Below are positions 27,434-37,058 of a DNA stretch of 64,000 bases, one piece after another (position 1 is the stretch's first letter; every line of letters begins with the position of its first letter). This stretch comes from Bacteroides congonensis. Lineage in GTDB: Bacteria; Bacteroidota; Bacteroidia; Bacteroidales; Bacteroidaceae. Under the pieces are notes generated by a model that ran no database searches, was not told where the DNA came from, and saw only the letters and a program-made list of their open reading frames with translations. The translations under genes were made by a program, and so were the position numbers. The DNA is taken from positions 845,760 to 909,759 of the forward strand of contig NZ_FQXY01000009.1 in the NCBI RefSeq assembly GCF_900130125.1. The letters are read 5' to 3'.

Positions 27434-28024
27434 TTAATCGTGTAATTCCCCTTTTTCTGATACCGGCTCAACACATCCAACCGGTATATCCACGCATGCA
27501 CACCCTAACATTGTCAATCGGACAGCAACCTTTGATTTCCCATTCACATTTACCAGTTCCCCTTCCAGTCCTGCTAATGGTCCTTTGATAACCCGTATCT
27601 TCTCTCCCGGTGCCAATGGCGATGTACTCATACTAATCGTCTCATCCGAATAATCGAGCATAAATTTGAATCGCAACATTTGCTGGTCAGGAATGATAGC
27701 CGGCGTACTCTCCCCACGTAGTACCATATAACGGCTGATTGCGGATAAGGTTAAAACTTCTTTTTGTTCATGTACATCAACGTGAACGAAAATCATCATC
27801 GGAATTAATACCCGATCAACAACTTTACGGCGATCGCTCCATTGATGTACTTCCTGTTGAATCGGAAGGAAGTTTTCAATCCCCATTTTTGTGAGACGCT
27901 CACTCGTTTTTTTCTCGTGACAGATGCGCACAATTGCCACTAACCAACGTTTAGAGTGCGCTACGCCGCTGCCAATCACATTTGTTGGCAGAGTTTTTCG
28001 GTCGTCATTTTTGTTAATGATCAT
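27434..28024 (-). CDS. upxY: UpxY-type NusG-like transcription antiterminator
   Basis: 196-residue NusG paralogue that allows RNA polymerase to read through the 5' leader of its own capsule operon. WLVAIVRICHEKKTSERLTK begins the NGN domain. FLPIQQEVHQWSDRRKVVDR and VLIPMMIFVHVDVHEQKEVL follow. The C-terminal KOW domain is at about 137-185 (LAPGEKIRVIKGPLAGLEGE). First-gene position and specificity for the local leader are known for this family in Bacteroides. ATG 28,024 lies just after a leader hairpin, which fits the UpxY mode of action. Confidence 0.93.
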   Translation of the reverse strand: MIINKNDDRKTLPTNVIGSGVAHSKRWLVAIVRICHEKKTSERLTKMGIENFLPIQQEVHQWSDRRKVVDRVLIPMMIFVHVDVHEQKEVLTLSAISRYMVLRGESTPAIIPDQQMLRFKFMLDYSDETISMSTSPLAPGEKIRVIKGPLAGLEGELVNVNGKSKVAVRLTMLGCACVDIPVGCVEPVSEKGELHD

Positions 28025-28029
28025 GTATT

Positions 28030-28065
28030 TTAGCCTTCATTTCTCCGTTACTTCTTCGGTAACGG
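28030..28065 (-). promoter_or_regulatory. Leader hairpin of the capsule operon
   Basis: In the 5' UTR of upxY, CCGTTAC pairs with GTAACGG around a 7-nt loop, with an outer TTCATT/AATGAA helix. UpxY proteins are known to act on the untranslated leader of their own operon, so this is the likely target or pause structure. No U-run follows it. Confidence 0.55.
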
Positions 28066-28079
28066 AATGAATTTGGTTG

Positions 28080-28112
28080 CAAATATAGGCAAAATTATAA
28101 ATAGTAAACAAG
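28080..28112 (-). promoter_or_regulatory. Promoter of the capsule operon
   Basis: On the minus strand TATATTTG (28,087-28,080) matches the Bacteroides -7 box TAnnTTTG, with CTTG/TTGT about 20-21 nt upstream as the -33 element. The start would be near 28,073, leaving an approximately 50-nt leader before upxY. I see no inverted repeats flanking it, so unlike many B. fragilis capsule promoters it does not look invertible. Confidence 0.65.
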
Positions 28113-28157
28113 AAAAAACGTTTTCTTTTTACTCACAAATCCAAATATGTAGTTAAA

Positions 28158-31100
28158 TTACTTTTCTACACAACGAACAAAGCAGGCATCCATACCTCCG
28201 CTTGTGCCCCAACTACCCATAGGATAAAAATCAAATGTAAAATAATTGAAGTCCCAGCCTACATTGCTTTCTGTTGTACCATTTATTTTATTCTGCCCGG
28301 TCTTGTCATACCAGTATATCGCACCCGGACGCATATAAATGTCATAAAACAATGGACAGTCATTGACACCATTAGGATAAAGGGCACTTGCATCATTTGA
28401 GCTAAAGTACGTATTCCTACTTGCAGCATATCTTAAAATTCCGACATGTATTTTAGATTCACCTCGAGAATCTTTTCGATGCCCATAACCGGAAGCACCT
28501 ATCGGAAAGAAAAGATTTTTTCCTGTTTGTTCGTTATAGACAAAACATCCTCTCATTCCACGTGCCTTTGAGGTTGTGTAATCGTAACCGTACACATCAT
28601 TAAGGTCATCTGCAACTTCTTTCGCTCCATCTCCATATAGCACTCCGTATCCCTGTTTTATAATATCACTATCAAACAATGCCTGATAATCTGAGGCACC
28701 AGCAACCCTCCAACCGGTTTTAGGCTCTGTAAAATCTGCGTTTTTGGCTATATCACTCCACTTCTTCTTTTCACCACTTCCGGCTATTGTAAAAAAGCCA
28801 TCTGCCGGATATGAGTTGTTAAAATCTTCCGGTAGTACATTCACCCAATATTCCTTGGGATTCTTATTATTCAGCGCATCAATAGGATAATCCCAATTAC
28901 CACGCCCGAACAGAGAGCCTTCGTCCAGCGGAGATTCAGCTTCTTCCGTTTTTGTCCTCATGTTCTTGGTGTGCCATCTCGTTCCGCCTGCTATCAGGTC
29001 GTCCGGACTGTCACCCTGCCGTACAAATATCAGATGATAACAAGTATAGTTGTGATATTCGACCCTTATAATAGCATAACGGGAAGTATTGGCATCACAC
29101 GTTCCGTCAAAATTGACATTAAAATCAATCTCGGAACCTGTTTTTCCATATACGGTATCTTTTATACATTCGGACATTCCACTGCCTTTGTCAAGGTTGA
29201 CAACTTGCCCTGCACTACCATCGCTGTTACAATACCTTACAACATATGCTTTCCACGGTCCTTCTGACACAAATGTCTCAAATTTGGTTGCATTCTCCTT
29301 TGGTAAACGTTTCAGCACCACATGAAACGGATCACTCTTTCCGCTACTACGAAATATGCCTTTGGGATTGACAATACGACGTACTTGATAAATGGTTACC
29401 ATATTTTCAAACGTTTTTTCCAGACCTTTCAGCTTGGTCGTAATCTTGACTTCCGCCTTCCGATGGTATGCGACATAAGGATTGTTACCCGTATAAGCCG
29501 TTTCTTTTATCAATTGCTTGGCACGTGTATACATAGGTATAAAGACATTGTATGTATTCGCTTCGGTAGGATGTTGCTCCACACGGTATGTGTCTTTCGA
29601 ATCGGAACCAGTTGTGATATGTTCGCCTACACTCATATCCGTATATGTACGCTCTCCTCTTTTAGGAGCTTTCTCATAATGGTCCTTATTAGAATCTACA
29701 GTTACCGAAGGGGTTGTTTTAGGAATAACCAGATCAACAGTCTTATGTAATGAAAGAAAACCATTCCACTGATTCTCATTCGGCTTGTCCATTTTAGAAT
29801 AATATATCGAGTCATTGGCATTATACGGAGCCCAGCGATTATCCATAATTTCCGCCTTTATGTATTCAATTTCAAGCCCACCTGTATTTACTTTAATTGG
29901 ATACATCATTGAGTGATTATACAAGTATGATATGAAATAGGGTTCCGGAGTAACAACACCCGGTTCCGGCTCCACATACTCGATATGCCAGTCTACATCG
30001 TTGGCAAAATTCTTGAATCCGAGTGTCAGTTTGTAATGGCAGTTACGCTTGGCATTATAATCTTTGAAAATATCCTGCCCAAGCATGAACCGGTACTTGA
30101 TAGGACCGTTTCCAATTCTTTCTGAATTGATGGAGACGTAATAAGCGTCTACTTCTACATATGTGCCATATGGTTTGTCATCCTTAAGCTTATAGCCGGG
30201 GGCTCCCGGCATCCCCGGAGCGTCAAGCCCGTCTTTTCCATCAGCATCCTGCCGCTTGTCCTTACCTTCCCCCTGTATATTCTCATAAAAGTATACAGCA
30301 ACAGAGTCTTCATGATGCGAACCATAATGGGGATTTCCCCGCGTGATACGCGGGCCATTATATTCGTGGTCGTAATCCGTAGGCAAGTCTCCTTTATAGT
30401 ATTTTATTTCTTCACCGTCCAACAAGGTTTTGCTCAGTCCGTATCCTTCCGCACCTACATTATTATCTTCGCCCAGATAACATTGTGACGGAATATCTTT
30501 TATCCGTACCGATTTAAGGTATACAAAAACACCTTCTTTCAGGCGACTGCCGTCATAAGCGATCGTAAGTTTCGAAGCAGCCCGGCGCATCCACGAATGC
30601 AGGTAGATGCTCGGTCTGTTGATGGTAAGAGGTTCGTTTTCCGGCTGATCTTTCTTGGTCGACGTGAAATATCCAAGCATCTGACTGTTCTTGCCGACTT
30701 CACCGGAAGCATTATGCCAGGTAAGCGGTATACGCTTTAACCCCTCTTTGGTCTTGATATAATCGGAATACTTGATAAGAAGATCGGGGATATTGGCAAC
30801 AGCATAAATATAGTATCTGCCAAAAGGTATTTCTTTCAATTTGAAAGTGGCACGTGGAGTCCGTGTTTCTGCTGATACATTGTTATCTGCATCTGTATCC
30901 ACACGTTTCTCATCAGTGATTTCATAGTCTAGAATCTGACGGCTTTGATTCTCCACTAGGTTTCCACTTTCATCATACAACAAGACATGGAGCGTCTCTA
31001 TTTCCTTAATCGCATCTCCCGCCGCTCTTGTGCTTTGCGTAAGCCCTGAAGCCATAGGACGGAAATCCACGGTAGCAGACACTGTGCTTTTACCCTCCCC

Positions 31101-31196
31101 GACGGATTCCGGTCTTTCAAACCAGTCGTCCACACAACTTGCCACACTGAAGACAAGTACCAACAGAGATGTATATACTATATCGCGTCTCATCAT
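28158..31196 (-). CDS. Large fimbrial tip-type lipoprotein (DUF4906-like)
   Basis: 1012-residue predicted surface lipoprotein at the end of the fimbrial operon. SLLVLVFSVASC is a signal peptide with lipobox (VASC). TRAAGDAIKEIETLHVLLYD starts a Mfa-like beta-sandwich region. The C-terminal about 230 residues (GGTRWHTKNMRTKTEE onward, with GWRVAGASDYQALF and WDFNYFTFDFYPMGSWG) resemble the FISUMP/lectin-like domain found at the C-terminus of Bacteroides tip proteins. Large size, terminal position in the operon and the lectin-like end suggest the adhesive tip; ligand unknown. It starts 45 nt after the preceding gene. Confidence 0.78.
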   Translation of the reverse strand: MMRRDIVYTSLLVLVFSVASCVDDWFERPESVGEGKSTVSATVDFRPMASGLTQSTRAAGDAIKEIETLHVLLYDESGNLVENQSRQILDYEITDEKRVDTDADNNVSAETRTPRATFKLKEIPFGRYYIYAVANIPDLLIKYSDYIKTKEGLKRIPLTWHNASGEVGKNSQMLGYFTSTKKDQPENEPLTINRPSIYLHSWMRRAASKLTIAYDGSRLKEGVFVYLKSVRIKDIPSQCYLGEDNNVGAEGYGLSKTLLDGEEIKYYKGDLPTDYDHEYNGPRITRGNPHYGSHHEDSVAVYFYENIQGEGKDKRQDADGKDGLDAPGMPGAPGYKLKDDKPYGTYVEVDAYYVSINSERIGNGPIKYRFMLGQDIFKDYNAKRNCHYKLTLGFKNFANDVDWHIEYVEPEPGVVTPEPYFISYLYNHSMMYPIKVNTGGLEIEYIKAEIMDNRWAPYNANDSIYYSKMDKPNENQWNGFLSLHKTVDLVIPKTTPSVTVDSNKDHYEKAPKRGERTYTDMSVGEHITTGSDSKDTYRVEQHPTEANTYNVFIPMYTRAKQLIKETAYTGNNPYVAYHRKAEVKITTKLKGLEKTFENMVTIYQVRRIVNPKGIFRSSGKSDPFHVVLKRLPKENATKFETFVSEGPWKAYVVRYCNSDGSAGQVVNLDKGSGMSECIKDTVYGKTGSEIDFNVNFDGTCDANTSRYAIIRVEYHNYTCYHLIFVRQGDSPDDLIAGGTRWHTKNMRTKTEEAESPLDEGSLFGRGNWDYPIDALNNKNPKEYWVNVLPEDFNNSYPADGFFTIAGSGEKKKWSDIAKNADFTEPKTGWRVAGASDYQALFDSDIIKQGYGVLYGDGAKEVADDLNDVYGYDYTTSKARGMRGCFVYNEQTGKNLFFPIGASGYGHRKDSRGESKIHVGILRYAASRNTYFSSNDASALYPNGVNDCPLFYDIYMRPGAIYWYDKTGQNKINGTTESNVGWDFNYFTFDFYPMGSWGTSGGMDACFVRCVEK

Positions 31197-31241
31197 CTTA
31201 TCGTATTATCATTCTTTTTTTATTTGTTTTTGCCATCTCAT

Positions 31242-32417
31242 TTATAATCCGAAATCCGGTTTAAGGATAACTTCACTATAAGGTATCACATCTACTTTTA
31301 CCCCTTCCTCCCAAAATGTGACGTCAACCAGTATGTGTGTGTTGCGGAAAAGGGCTCTCAGATTAGGGAAAGACCGGGTAAACGATACTTTTTTCTCCTC
31401 TGAGGTTCCGGCTTCCCCTTCAGGAGTTTTTTCCGTCAGATGAAGGGTCATCGTATAGGCTTGCTCTCCATATTCTTGTGCTCCATCTTTGAGATTCTTA
31501 CTTTCCGGAAGATAAAACACTGGGAATATTTTTTCACCGGGAGTGGGAGCTTCATTCACGTGATATGTGAGACCGGGAACCAGAGTCGGGGAACGAACGA
31601 CAACTTCCTCGTGAATCTGTGCGGAAGGAATATCGTAATCCTGTATCCACCCTCTCCTATCCGCCAACGTCACATCCTCCGGATGATTTTGCGACTCATC
31701 CGCCACTTTTTTCAGCCAGTCGATCCAAAAGAACGGCTCACCCTCAAAAAACATCTCATTTTCCTTTTTATGAGGTATCAGATACGTTTTCCCGACTATT
31801 CCGGAAATACCGATTGCATCCACACTGACAGCATTTTCACGTTCGTTCGTGAGACGGAAAGTAAATTTGGTAGCGGCACGAACCAAATAGAACTGCCGCT
31901 CTACCAAACTCTCCGCATTGACCGGGACATCATACACCGAGCTCATAGGAATGGGGTTCTTATAATCGGGGGTGAAATACAATTCGTCCACAATGCTCCG
32001 GAATGTATTATCGCCTGCTGTCAATGTTTCCAATTTTCCGTGAAGCTCGGAAGATACGCTTTCTTCGTTAGCTATCAGGTATATTTTCTTTGTTTCATTC
32101 CGTGTCACCTTTAGTATCCTGAAACATTCGGTTTGAGGGGAGTTACCAAAATCGACATGAACGTTATGCTCCACACTGCCGTCCGCATGAAGGACAATAA
32201 TGCGTAACGTGTACATATATTCGACAGGGCTATCCGCAGGGATATCGGCCGCACGGGTTTTGTCAAGAAGAGCGGTATGCAGGATGAGCGTAGCGGTGGG
32301 ATCGTCCGGCTGTACTTCGTCCGTATAGCCACTTGTTCCGCTGCTACATGCTGTCAACAACAATGCCCAACTGACAAATGCCGCCATCCATACCATATGT
32401 CGCAGCATTTTTTTCAC
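31242..32417 (-). CDS. FimB/Mfa2-family fimbrial lipoprotein
   Basis: 391-residue lipoprotein. The signal sequence VSWALLLTACSS has a lipobox (LTAC). LILHTALLDKTRAADIPADS contains the Arg site at which lipoprotein-anchored fimbrial subunits are cleaved or matured in this superfamily. YTLRIIVLHADGSVEHNV and IYLIANEESV are typical of Mfa2/FimB-type minor subunits. It ends with VDVIPYSEVILKPDFGL. Its ATG overlaps the stop of the preceding gene by four bases (ATGA). The role is likely anchor or minor pilin rather than shaft. Confidence 0.78.
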   Translation of the reverse strand: MKKMLRHMVWMAAFVSWALLLTACSSGTSGYTDEVQPDDPTATLILHTALLDKTRAADIPADSPVEYMYTLRIIVLHADGSVEHNVHVDFGNSPQTECFRILKVTRNETKKIYLIANEESVSSELHGKLETLTAGDNTFRSIVDELYFTPDYKNPIPMSSVYDVPVNAESLVERQFYLVRAATKFTFRLTNERENAVSVDAIGISGIVGKTYLIPHKKENEMFFEGEPFFWIDWLKKVADESQNHPEDVTLADRRGWIQDYDIPSAQIHEEVVVRSPTLVPGLTYHVNEAPTPGEKIFPVFYLPESKNLKDGAQEYGEQAYTMTLHLTEKTPEGEAGTSEEKKVSFTRSFPNLRALFRNTHILVDVTFWEEGVKVDVIPYSEVILKPDFGL

Positions 32418-33529
32418 TCTATATCTACATTAGAACGTACCACTTTCCACGAAAGGATTTGTATCACTGTACTCACCCATTTATTGTCTTCATCAAGGAA
32501 GAATGTCATATTATATTCATCTGCCCGATCGAGAAATTCCTGTTCGGACATACTCCTGTTACATTCGCCTCTTACCAACAAAGCGTAGTCAATGACCGGA
32601 ATGGAAACAACTAGCTTTCCCTCAGTAGTGCGAATTGTCAACATCGGACGTGGATACTGGCTCCAGTCCCTCTTCACCAGCCTGCTTACCGTAAGTTCTG
32701 CTACGGCAGCTTTGACTGTTGTTATAACACGTTTCCCGGCTCCGGGCATTACATCCGCACCGGCTTTTGTCGGTATATCAACACCTGCTTCACCCGAATA
32801 GGTGGACCAGGCACGATAGGTAATCGGCTCGTCATTGATCAATGAATTATCATGTGCCATCCAACCGTTCCGGTCTTCGATGCTAAAGACAAAGTCGTCA
32901 GCGTTTATATCTTCTCCGGAAAGGTGCTGAAGTACCACGCGAAATATATTCGTATCTTTCGTCAGCGGCATGACATATGTATACTCACCCCCGTCATCAT
33001 TTACAGGCAGACTGACATCGAGAGTGCCATGAAATAACGGATGCAAGTCTTGCTTGGAACAAGTGATACGTTTTTGCGCACCTGTGGCTACATCTGTCTC
33101 CATATCATATTGCCGTTTCAACTTGCAGTGCAAATCTTCCAGGTGGCACCCATGCGACACATCGGGCAAAGTGAAGGATTCTTCATTGTCAAGTCCACAC
33201 CACGCAACAAGATGATAGTCACCCGGAGCAAGGTCGATAGGCATGACATATTCTTCTGATGCAAGAACACTGCCTTGTTCGGCAGACTGCCATACCAACT
33301 CACCGTCCGGGGTGAACGCGTAAAGTCTGACGGACTTTACTTCGTGAGCAAAGGCGTCGGCAAATTTCAGGTTCATGTCATAACGGAATTTCAGTCGGTA
33401 GCGCACGGAGCAGTCACCTTCGTCGTTATAAATCATACCGTCACACGACACGAACAGGAAGGCACTCACTATGATTGCCAATACTGTTATTCCCAAATAT
33501 TTGATATAAGACAGTGTATTCATTATCAT
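32414..33529 (-). CDS. FimB/Mfa2-family fimbrial anchor lipoprotein
   Basis: 371-residue lipoprotein with signal AIIVSAFLFVSC (lipobox FVSC). DGMIYNDEGDCSVRYRLKFR YD is the diagnostic opening of the FimB/Mfa2 (DUF1812-type) family. Mfa2 of Porphyromonas anchors the fimbria to the outer membrane and sets its length. The C-terminus ILSWKVVRSNVDIE closely echoes the end of the major fimbrillin (ILSWRVVKQNVDLEW). It follows the Mfa1-like gene after a 237-nt gap that contains a strong terminator-like hairpin, so less of it should be made than of the shaft subunit. Confidence 0.85.
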   Translation of the reverse strand: MIMNTLSYIKYLGITVLAIIVSAFLFVSCDGMIYNDEGDCSVRYRLKFRYDMNLKFADAFAHEVKSVRLYAFTPDGELVWQSAEQGSVLASEEYVMPIDLAPGDYHLVAWCGLDNEESFTLPDVSHGCHLEDLHCKLKRQYDMETDVATGAQKRITCSKQDLHPLFHGTLDVSLPVNDDGGEYTYVMPLTKDTNIFRVVLQHLSGEDINADDFVFSIEDRNGWMAHDNSLINDEPITYRAWSTYSGEAGVDIPTKAGADVMPGAGKRVITTVKAAVAELTVSRLVKRDWSQYPRPMLTIRTTEGKLVVSIPVIDYALLVRGECNRSMSEQEFLDRADEYNMTFFLDEDNKWVSTVIQILSWKVVRSNVDIE

Positions 33530-33675
33530 CTATCATTTCTTAATTAATGATTATATATAGTCTGCGGAACGAAACCGCAGTGGAAATTTCTGATTAAGTG
33601 GAAACCCGGAATCTTCTTCGGGATTTCAAAACGGCATCTCTCTTTGCGCCGATACCTAAACGCTTTCTTTACATT
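33530..33675. other. Intergenic region between major fimbrillin and anchor genes
   Basis: Apart from the terminator-like hairpin listed separately (33,676-33,720), this stretch has no ORF and no promoter I can support. Confidence 0.5.
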
Positions 33676-33720
33676 AAAAAGATGGCGGAATGCTTTCTCG
33701 ACGGGAAGCGCCCCGCCATC
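33676..33720 (-). terminator. Intrinsic terminator/attenuator after the major fimbrillin gene
   Basis: On the minus strand GATGGCGG and CCGCCATC pair, with an inner GCTT.../...GAAGC helix, and TTTTT follows. It lies 47 nt after the fimbrillin stop, inside the operon. Partial termination here would give many shaft subunits per anchor subunit. Confidence 0.75.
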
Positions 33721-33766
33721 AGGATTACTTAGTGGTTGTTTTTATGATTCTGTTTGCTATGAATAA

Positions 33767-35593
33767 TCACCATTCTAAATCAACATTCTGTTTTACAACT
33801 CTCCATGAGAGAATATTTATTCGTGCAGCAAGATAAGTCTCGTCTTCTTTTGGATGTTGCGGAACAAGAACTTCGTCAGGATCAAGAACCGGAGTACCCA
33901 AACCATAAACTGAATTAATAGCAATCTCGTAGATATGGTTACGAACTACTCCATATTGACCGTTAGTACCGGTTTTATCATTTTGATTTAAGTGCTGAAT
34001 ATTGGTATAATAATAGGTTTGTCCAGACTGCCATACTTTTGCTCCTGGTGCAGTAGCCAAGATTTCATTAACTTTTGCAAAATCATATTTTGTTTTGTGA
34101 TCCCCACCGTTACGGAAATCAAATCCATGAGAACTCTCTTTCAATTTTAAGTAACTTAAATAACGTTTACTGTCTTCACTTTCATCATCAGCCTCGCCTG
34201 CAGCCTCACCTGATACTAATTCGACATCATCTGCTCCAATCTTTCTATAAGACAGATCTTCTCCTTCATCATTCGTAGTTGCAATATAAATTTGTGTATC
34301 GACAGTTCCCAACATTGCATTCAGCACTCCTTCTTTAGTATAGTCTTTGCCTACCCATTTAGCCAGGTCTACCGGTCTCGCCTCTTTCGTAGTTTCATCA
34401 ACTGTTACCAACACGGCAGCAATAACAGCCTGAGTATAGTTACTCACCGCTTGTTCCGGATCATATATAAACTTTGTACCATCTGCATTATCTGCCGCAT
34501 TTTCCTGACAATAAAGTTCACTTCCATCATAAGAAGGACTGGAAGTTGTCACCCCAGCAGTACCAATTTGCGCAGTTATATCCTTATATGTCTTATTATA
34601 CTGAAGCTTGAAACCTTGATCGGAAGTAGGATTCAATGCCCAATAAGAACGATGGTAAATCGGATGATTCCATGCCCAATTTGGAGTAAACGTCCAATCA
34701 GAATTTACTTGTTTGAAAAGATATGAGACATTAGCAGTACCAGTCACTTCCCAGCCTGTAAAAATTACGTAGACATCTTTTTCATCATTTCCTTCAACAA
34801 CAGTAACATCTTTTCCATCCGCTCCTTTTGCTGTCTTCAATTTCACTGCAGTATATTTCTTACCATTGTATGACACGTCCTCTATTTTTGTCATTTCGTT
34901 ACTCCATTCGGTATGTAACCTCACCTTAGCCAGAACACGCTCTACATAGACATCTACCGGATTCTCCTTTGCCTCTGTCTCAGACTTTTTGAGTGCGCTA
35001 CCTGGTATCTCTACCTCACAAAAAAAATCGTCACTCTCTGAACCAAAAACAGAACTTGTCATCAAGAAACCATTGGTTGTAGAACTGTAATCCGCCACTT
35101 TATCACGAAGCGCAGAAAGAGACAAACTTTCACTACCTAAATTCAAACCTTCATGATTAATTAAAGCAACCATTGATTTCAAATTATCCGCATTATCCCC
35201 TTCCTTAGTACTGATAACAATTACTGCTTCCAACTTTTCCTCAATGTTAGGCATATCCTTGCCTTCAGAATTCAAAGTACAATCAAAAAAGTTAGTACCA
35301 TCATGTTTTACAGGACAAGCATTCTTGTTTGCATCAAAGAAATAGAATCGTACTTTGTTCACTGCGTTTTCCGCATCCAATCCTTCTTCGTATGTACTAT
35401 CACCTTCACCAAGAGTCTGATTATGGTCAGCACGCGTTCTAGTAACAGCAGTCGTGTTCGCAATCTGGACGGACAGGAAACGATCCTGACCGTTCATCTC
35501 CAAGCTGTCGGTTTCGGGCGTAATTTCATCGCTGGAACAAGCACTAAATGCCATTACTCCAAGCAAGCCCCAAAATAAATTTGATAACTTCAT
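33767..35593 (-). CDS. Mfa1-family major fimbrillin
   Basis: 608-residue predicted shaft subunit. MKLSNLFWGLLGVMAFSACS is a lipoprotein signal with lipobox (FSAC). The N-terminal domain contains FLSVQIANTTAVTRTRADHN, with an Arg-rich site suited to gingipain-like trypsin-type processing. NKVRFYFFDANKNACPVKHD and EAVIVISTKEGDNAD are typical of Mfa1/FimA-superfamily N-terminal domains. The C-terminus RINILSWRVVKQNVDLEW is the conserved end strand. Assembly in this superfamily is by donor strand exchange after cleavage at the Arg. It lies 11 nt downstream of the DUF3868 gene. Confidence 0.87.
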   Translation of the reverse strand: MKLSNLFWGLLGVMAFSACSSDEITPETDSLEMNGQDRFLSVQIANTTAVTRTRADHNQTLGEGDSTYEEGLDAENAVNKVRFYFFDANKNACPVKHDGTNFFDCTLNSEGKDMPNIEEKLEAVIVISTKEGDNADNLKSMVALINHEGLNLGSESLSLSALRDKVADYSSTTNGFLMTSSVFGSESDDFFCEVEIPGSALKKSETEAKENPVDVYVERVLAKVRLHTEWSNEMTKIEDVSYNGKKYTAVKLKTAKGADGKDVTVVEGNDEKDVYVIFTGWEVTGTANVSYLFKQVNSDWTFTPNWAWNHPIYHRSYWALNPTSDQGFKLQYNKTYKDITAQIGTAGVTTSSPSYDGSELYCQENAADNADGTKFIYDPEQAVSNYTQAVIAAVLVTVDETTKEARPVDLAKWVGKDYTKEGVLNAMLGTVDTQIYIATTNDEGEDLSYRKIGADDVELVSGEAAGEADDESEDSKRYLSYLKLKESSHGFDFRNGGDHKTKYDFAKVNEILATAPGAKVWQSGQTYYYTNIQHLNQNDKTGTNGQYGVVRNHIYEIAINSVYGLGTPVLDPDEVLVPQHPKEDETYLAARINILSWRVVKQNVDLEW

Positions 35594-35604
35594 AAAATTA
35601 AATG

Positions 35605-37044
35605 TTAATGGATTAATAAATTATTTTTAGCTTTCTCTATTTTATCTATTTCAATAAGGATTATCTCAGCCTGCTCTACCCCCATCGCTTTCGCATCATT
35701 CAAGAGTCTTCGCGCACTATCATAATCCTCAACAAAAAAGGCGTATACCCCACGGGCGTATACAGCCTGCGGTGAATTTCCCGATTTTGAAAGATAACGT
35801 TTTGCGCTTTCAAGCTCCTTACGCTGCATTGCAGAATTCGCCGCATTCAAGTTGGCTGTCTCGTCATCAGGATACATTCTCACAGCCGTCTCAAACACAT
35901 CGTTGAACTCAACGCTTCCCGGTTCGTATGTCCGTGCCACAAGATAGAACTCATTGAGGCTGAGTTTCTGAGGCTGCGTCTGCATGATACGTTTTATCTC
36001 TTCCACATCGCTAAAGCTGCGGATAACGTAGTCTATACGATAATCGGTATGACGTAAGGCCGGATAACAGTTCTGCAACAAGAAGCGGTATTCTTCCGGA
36101 TAAGTCCGTTTTATCTTCGCTTCTTTAGCATCCGGTTCCAGATTGCTGTCAATCATATTCAATATTTCTGTGCGGTGTGCCAGATTGGTCTTCTCAACAT
36201 AACGGCGCAACCCGGCCCAATCTTCCGGCTCATAGTCCGTAACTATAACACTATCCTTAAAATGATATAGCTGATTGATATAATGTTTCAATGCTGCCGT
36301 ACGGCCTATAGCCAAATCCCGGTTATGAGAATACGGACTTTCGGGTGACGCATATCCCTTGAGCCACACCGAAGTAATAGTAATATCCTTGTCGTTCCGT
36401 ACAGAATCGATAGAAGCTTGGATTTTACCCAATTCATGTGTATTCTGACGATATTCGGGATAAATAACCGTCTTATCGACCGGAAAATCAATGAAAGCCG
36501 AACCGGAAAGTGAGCGGCTTTTGACCGCTTCTGCCTGAGGGTAAACATAAAGCAATTGCGGAGACAACGGGATCACTTCCATATATCCTCCTAATGGCTC
36601 GACATATTCCGCCAATAGTGTGTTGCAACAGCCGTAATCACTGCGATATAACTCCAATACGGCCCCGTTCATCCATCCATAGTAAGGCATAATGGCATGA
36701 TATGCCACATCTGAGGGTTTTGAACGCGCCTTAAATGACATCTCTTTTGCACCGGACAACATGCTTTCTCCATTACGCACATAGTAATAATAGCGTTGAC
36801 GCCCATAAATTCCTATCGACGGAAGTTCAAGCGTGTCTGTTGCGCACACAAAACGGGGAGTAAGTAATACAGCCCTGTTTACGTCCACATCCAAAGGAGA
36901 CAAACCCATGCTCATGTCAACCACTATGTATTCACCGTTCCGTTCAATCCTGAGACTATCGGTTGTCACTCCGACAGTTTGCTGGGCATTCAGCATACAG
37001 CATGTTCCCAGCCATGCTGTTATAATAAGAATCATTTGTTTCAT
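35605..37044 (-). CDS. DUF3868/OmpA-like accessory protein of the fimbrial operon
   Basis: 479-residue exported protein. MKQMILIITAWLGTCCMLNA QQ is a Sec signal. The first half (TDSLRIERNGEYIVVDMSMG LS) matches DUF3868. The middle (SAFIDFPVDKTVIYPEYRQN and VWLKGYASPESPYSHNRDLA with GRTAALKHYI) resembles an OmpA-like peptidoglycan-associating domain. The C-terminal part (DETANLNAANSAMQRKELES AKRYL) looks like TPR repeats. It commonly sits between a DUF3575 barrel and fimbrillin genes in Bacteroides. The role is probably in assembly or outer-membrane anchoring. Confidence 0.82.
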   Translation of the reverse strand: MKQMILIITAWLGTCCMLNAQQTVGVTTDSLRIERNGEYIVVDMSMGLSPLDVDVNRAVLLTPRFVCATDTLELPSIGIYGRQRYYYYVRNGESMLSGAKEMSFKARSKPSDVAYHAIMPYYGWMNGAVLELYRSDYGCCNTLLAEYVEPLGGYMEVIPLSPQLLYVYPQAEAVKSRSLSGSAFIDFPVDKTVIYPEYRQNTHELGKIQASIDSVRNDKDITITSVWLKGYASPESPYSHNRDLAIGRTAALKHYINQLYHFKDSVIVTDYEPEDWAGLRRYVEKTNLAHRTEILNMIDSNLEPDAKEAKIKRTYPEEYRFLLQNCYPALRHTDYRIDYVIRSFSDVEEIKRIMQTQPQKLSLNEFYLVARTYEPGSVEFNDVFETAVRMYPDDETANLNAANSAMQRKELESAKRYLSKSGNSPQAVYARGVYAFFVEDYDSARRLLNDAKAMGVEQAEIILIEIDKIEKAKNNLLIH

Positions 37045-37058
37045 AACTAAACGCTTTT

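Noticed and set aside
28025..28157. Invertible promoter for the capsule operon, as in B. fragilis
   Set aside because: No pair of inverted repeats flanks the promoter within this interval; only the leader hairpin is symmetrical.
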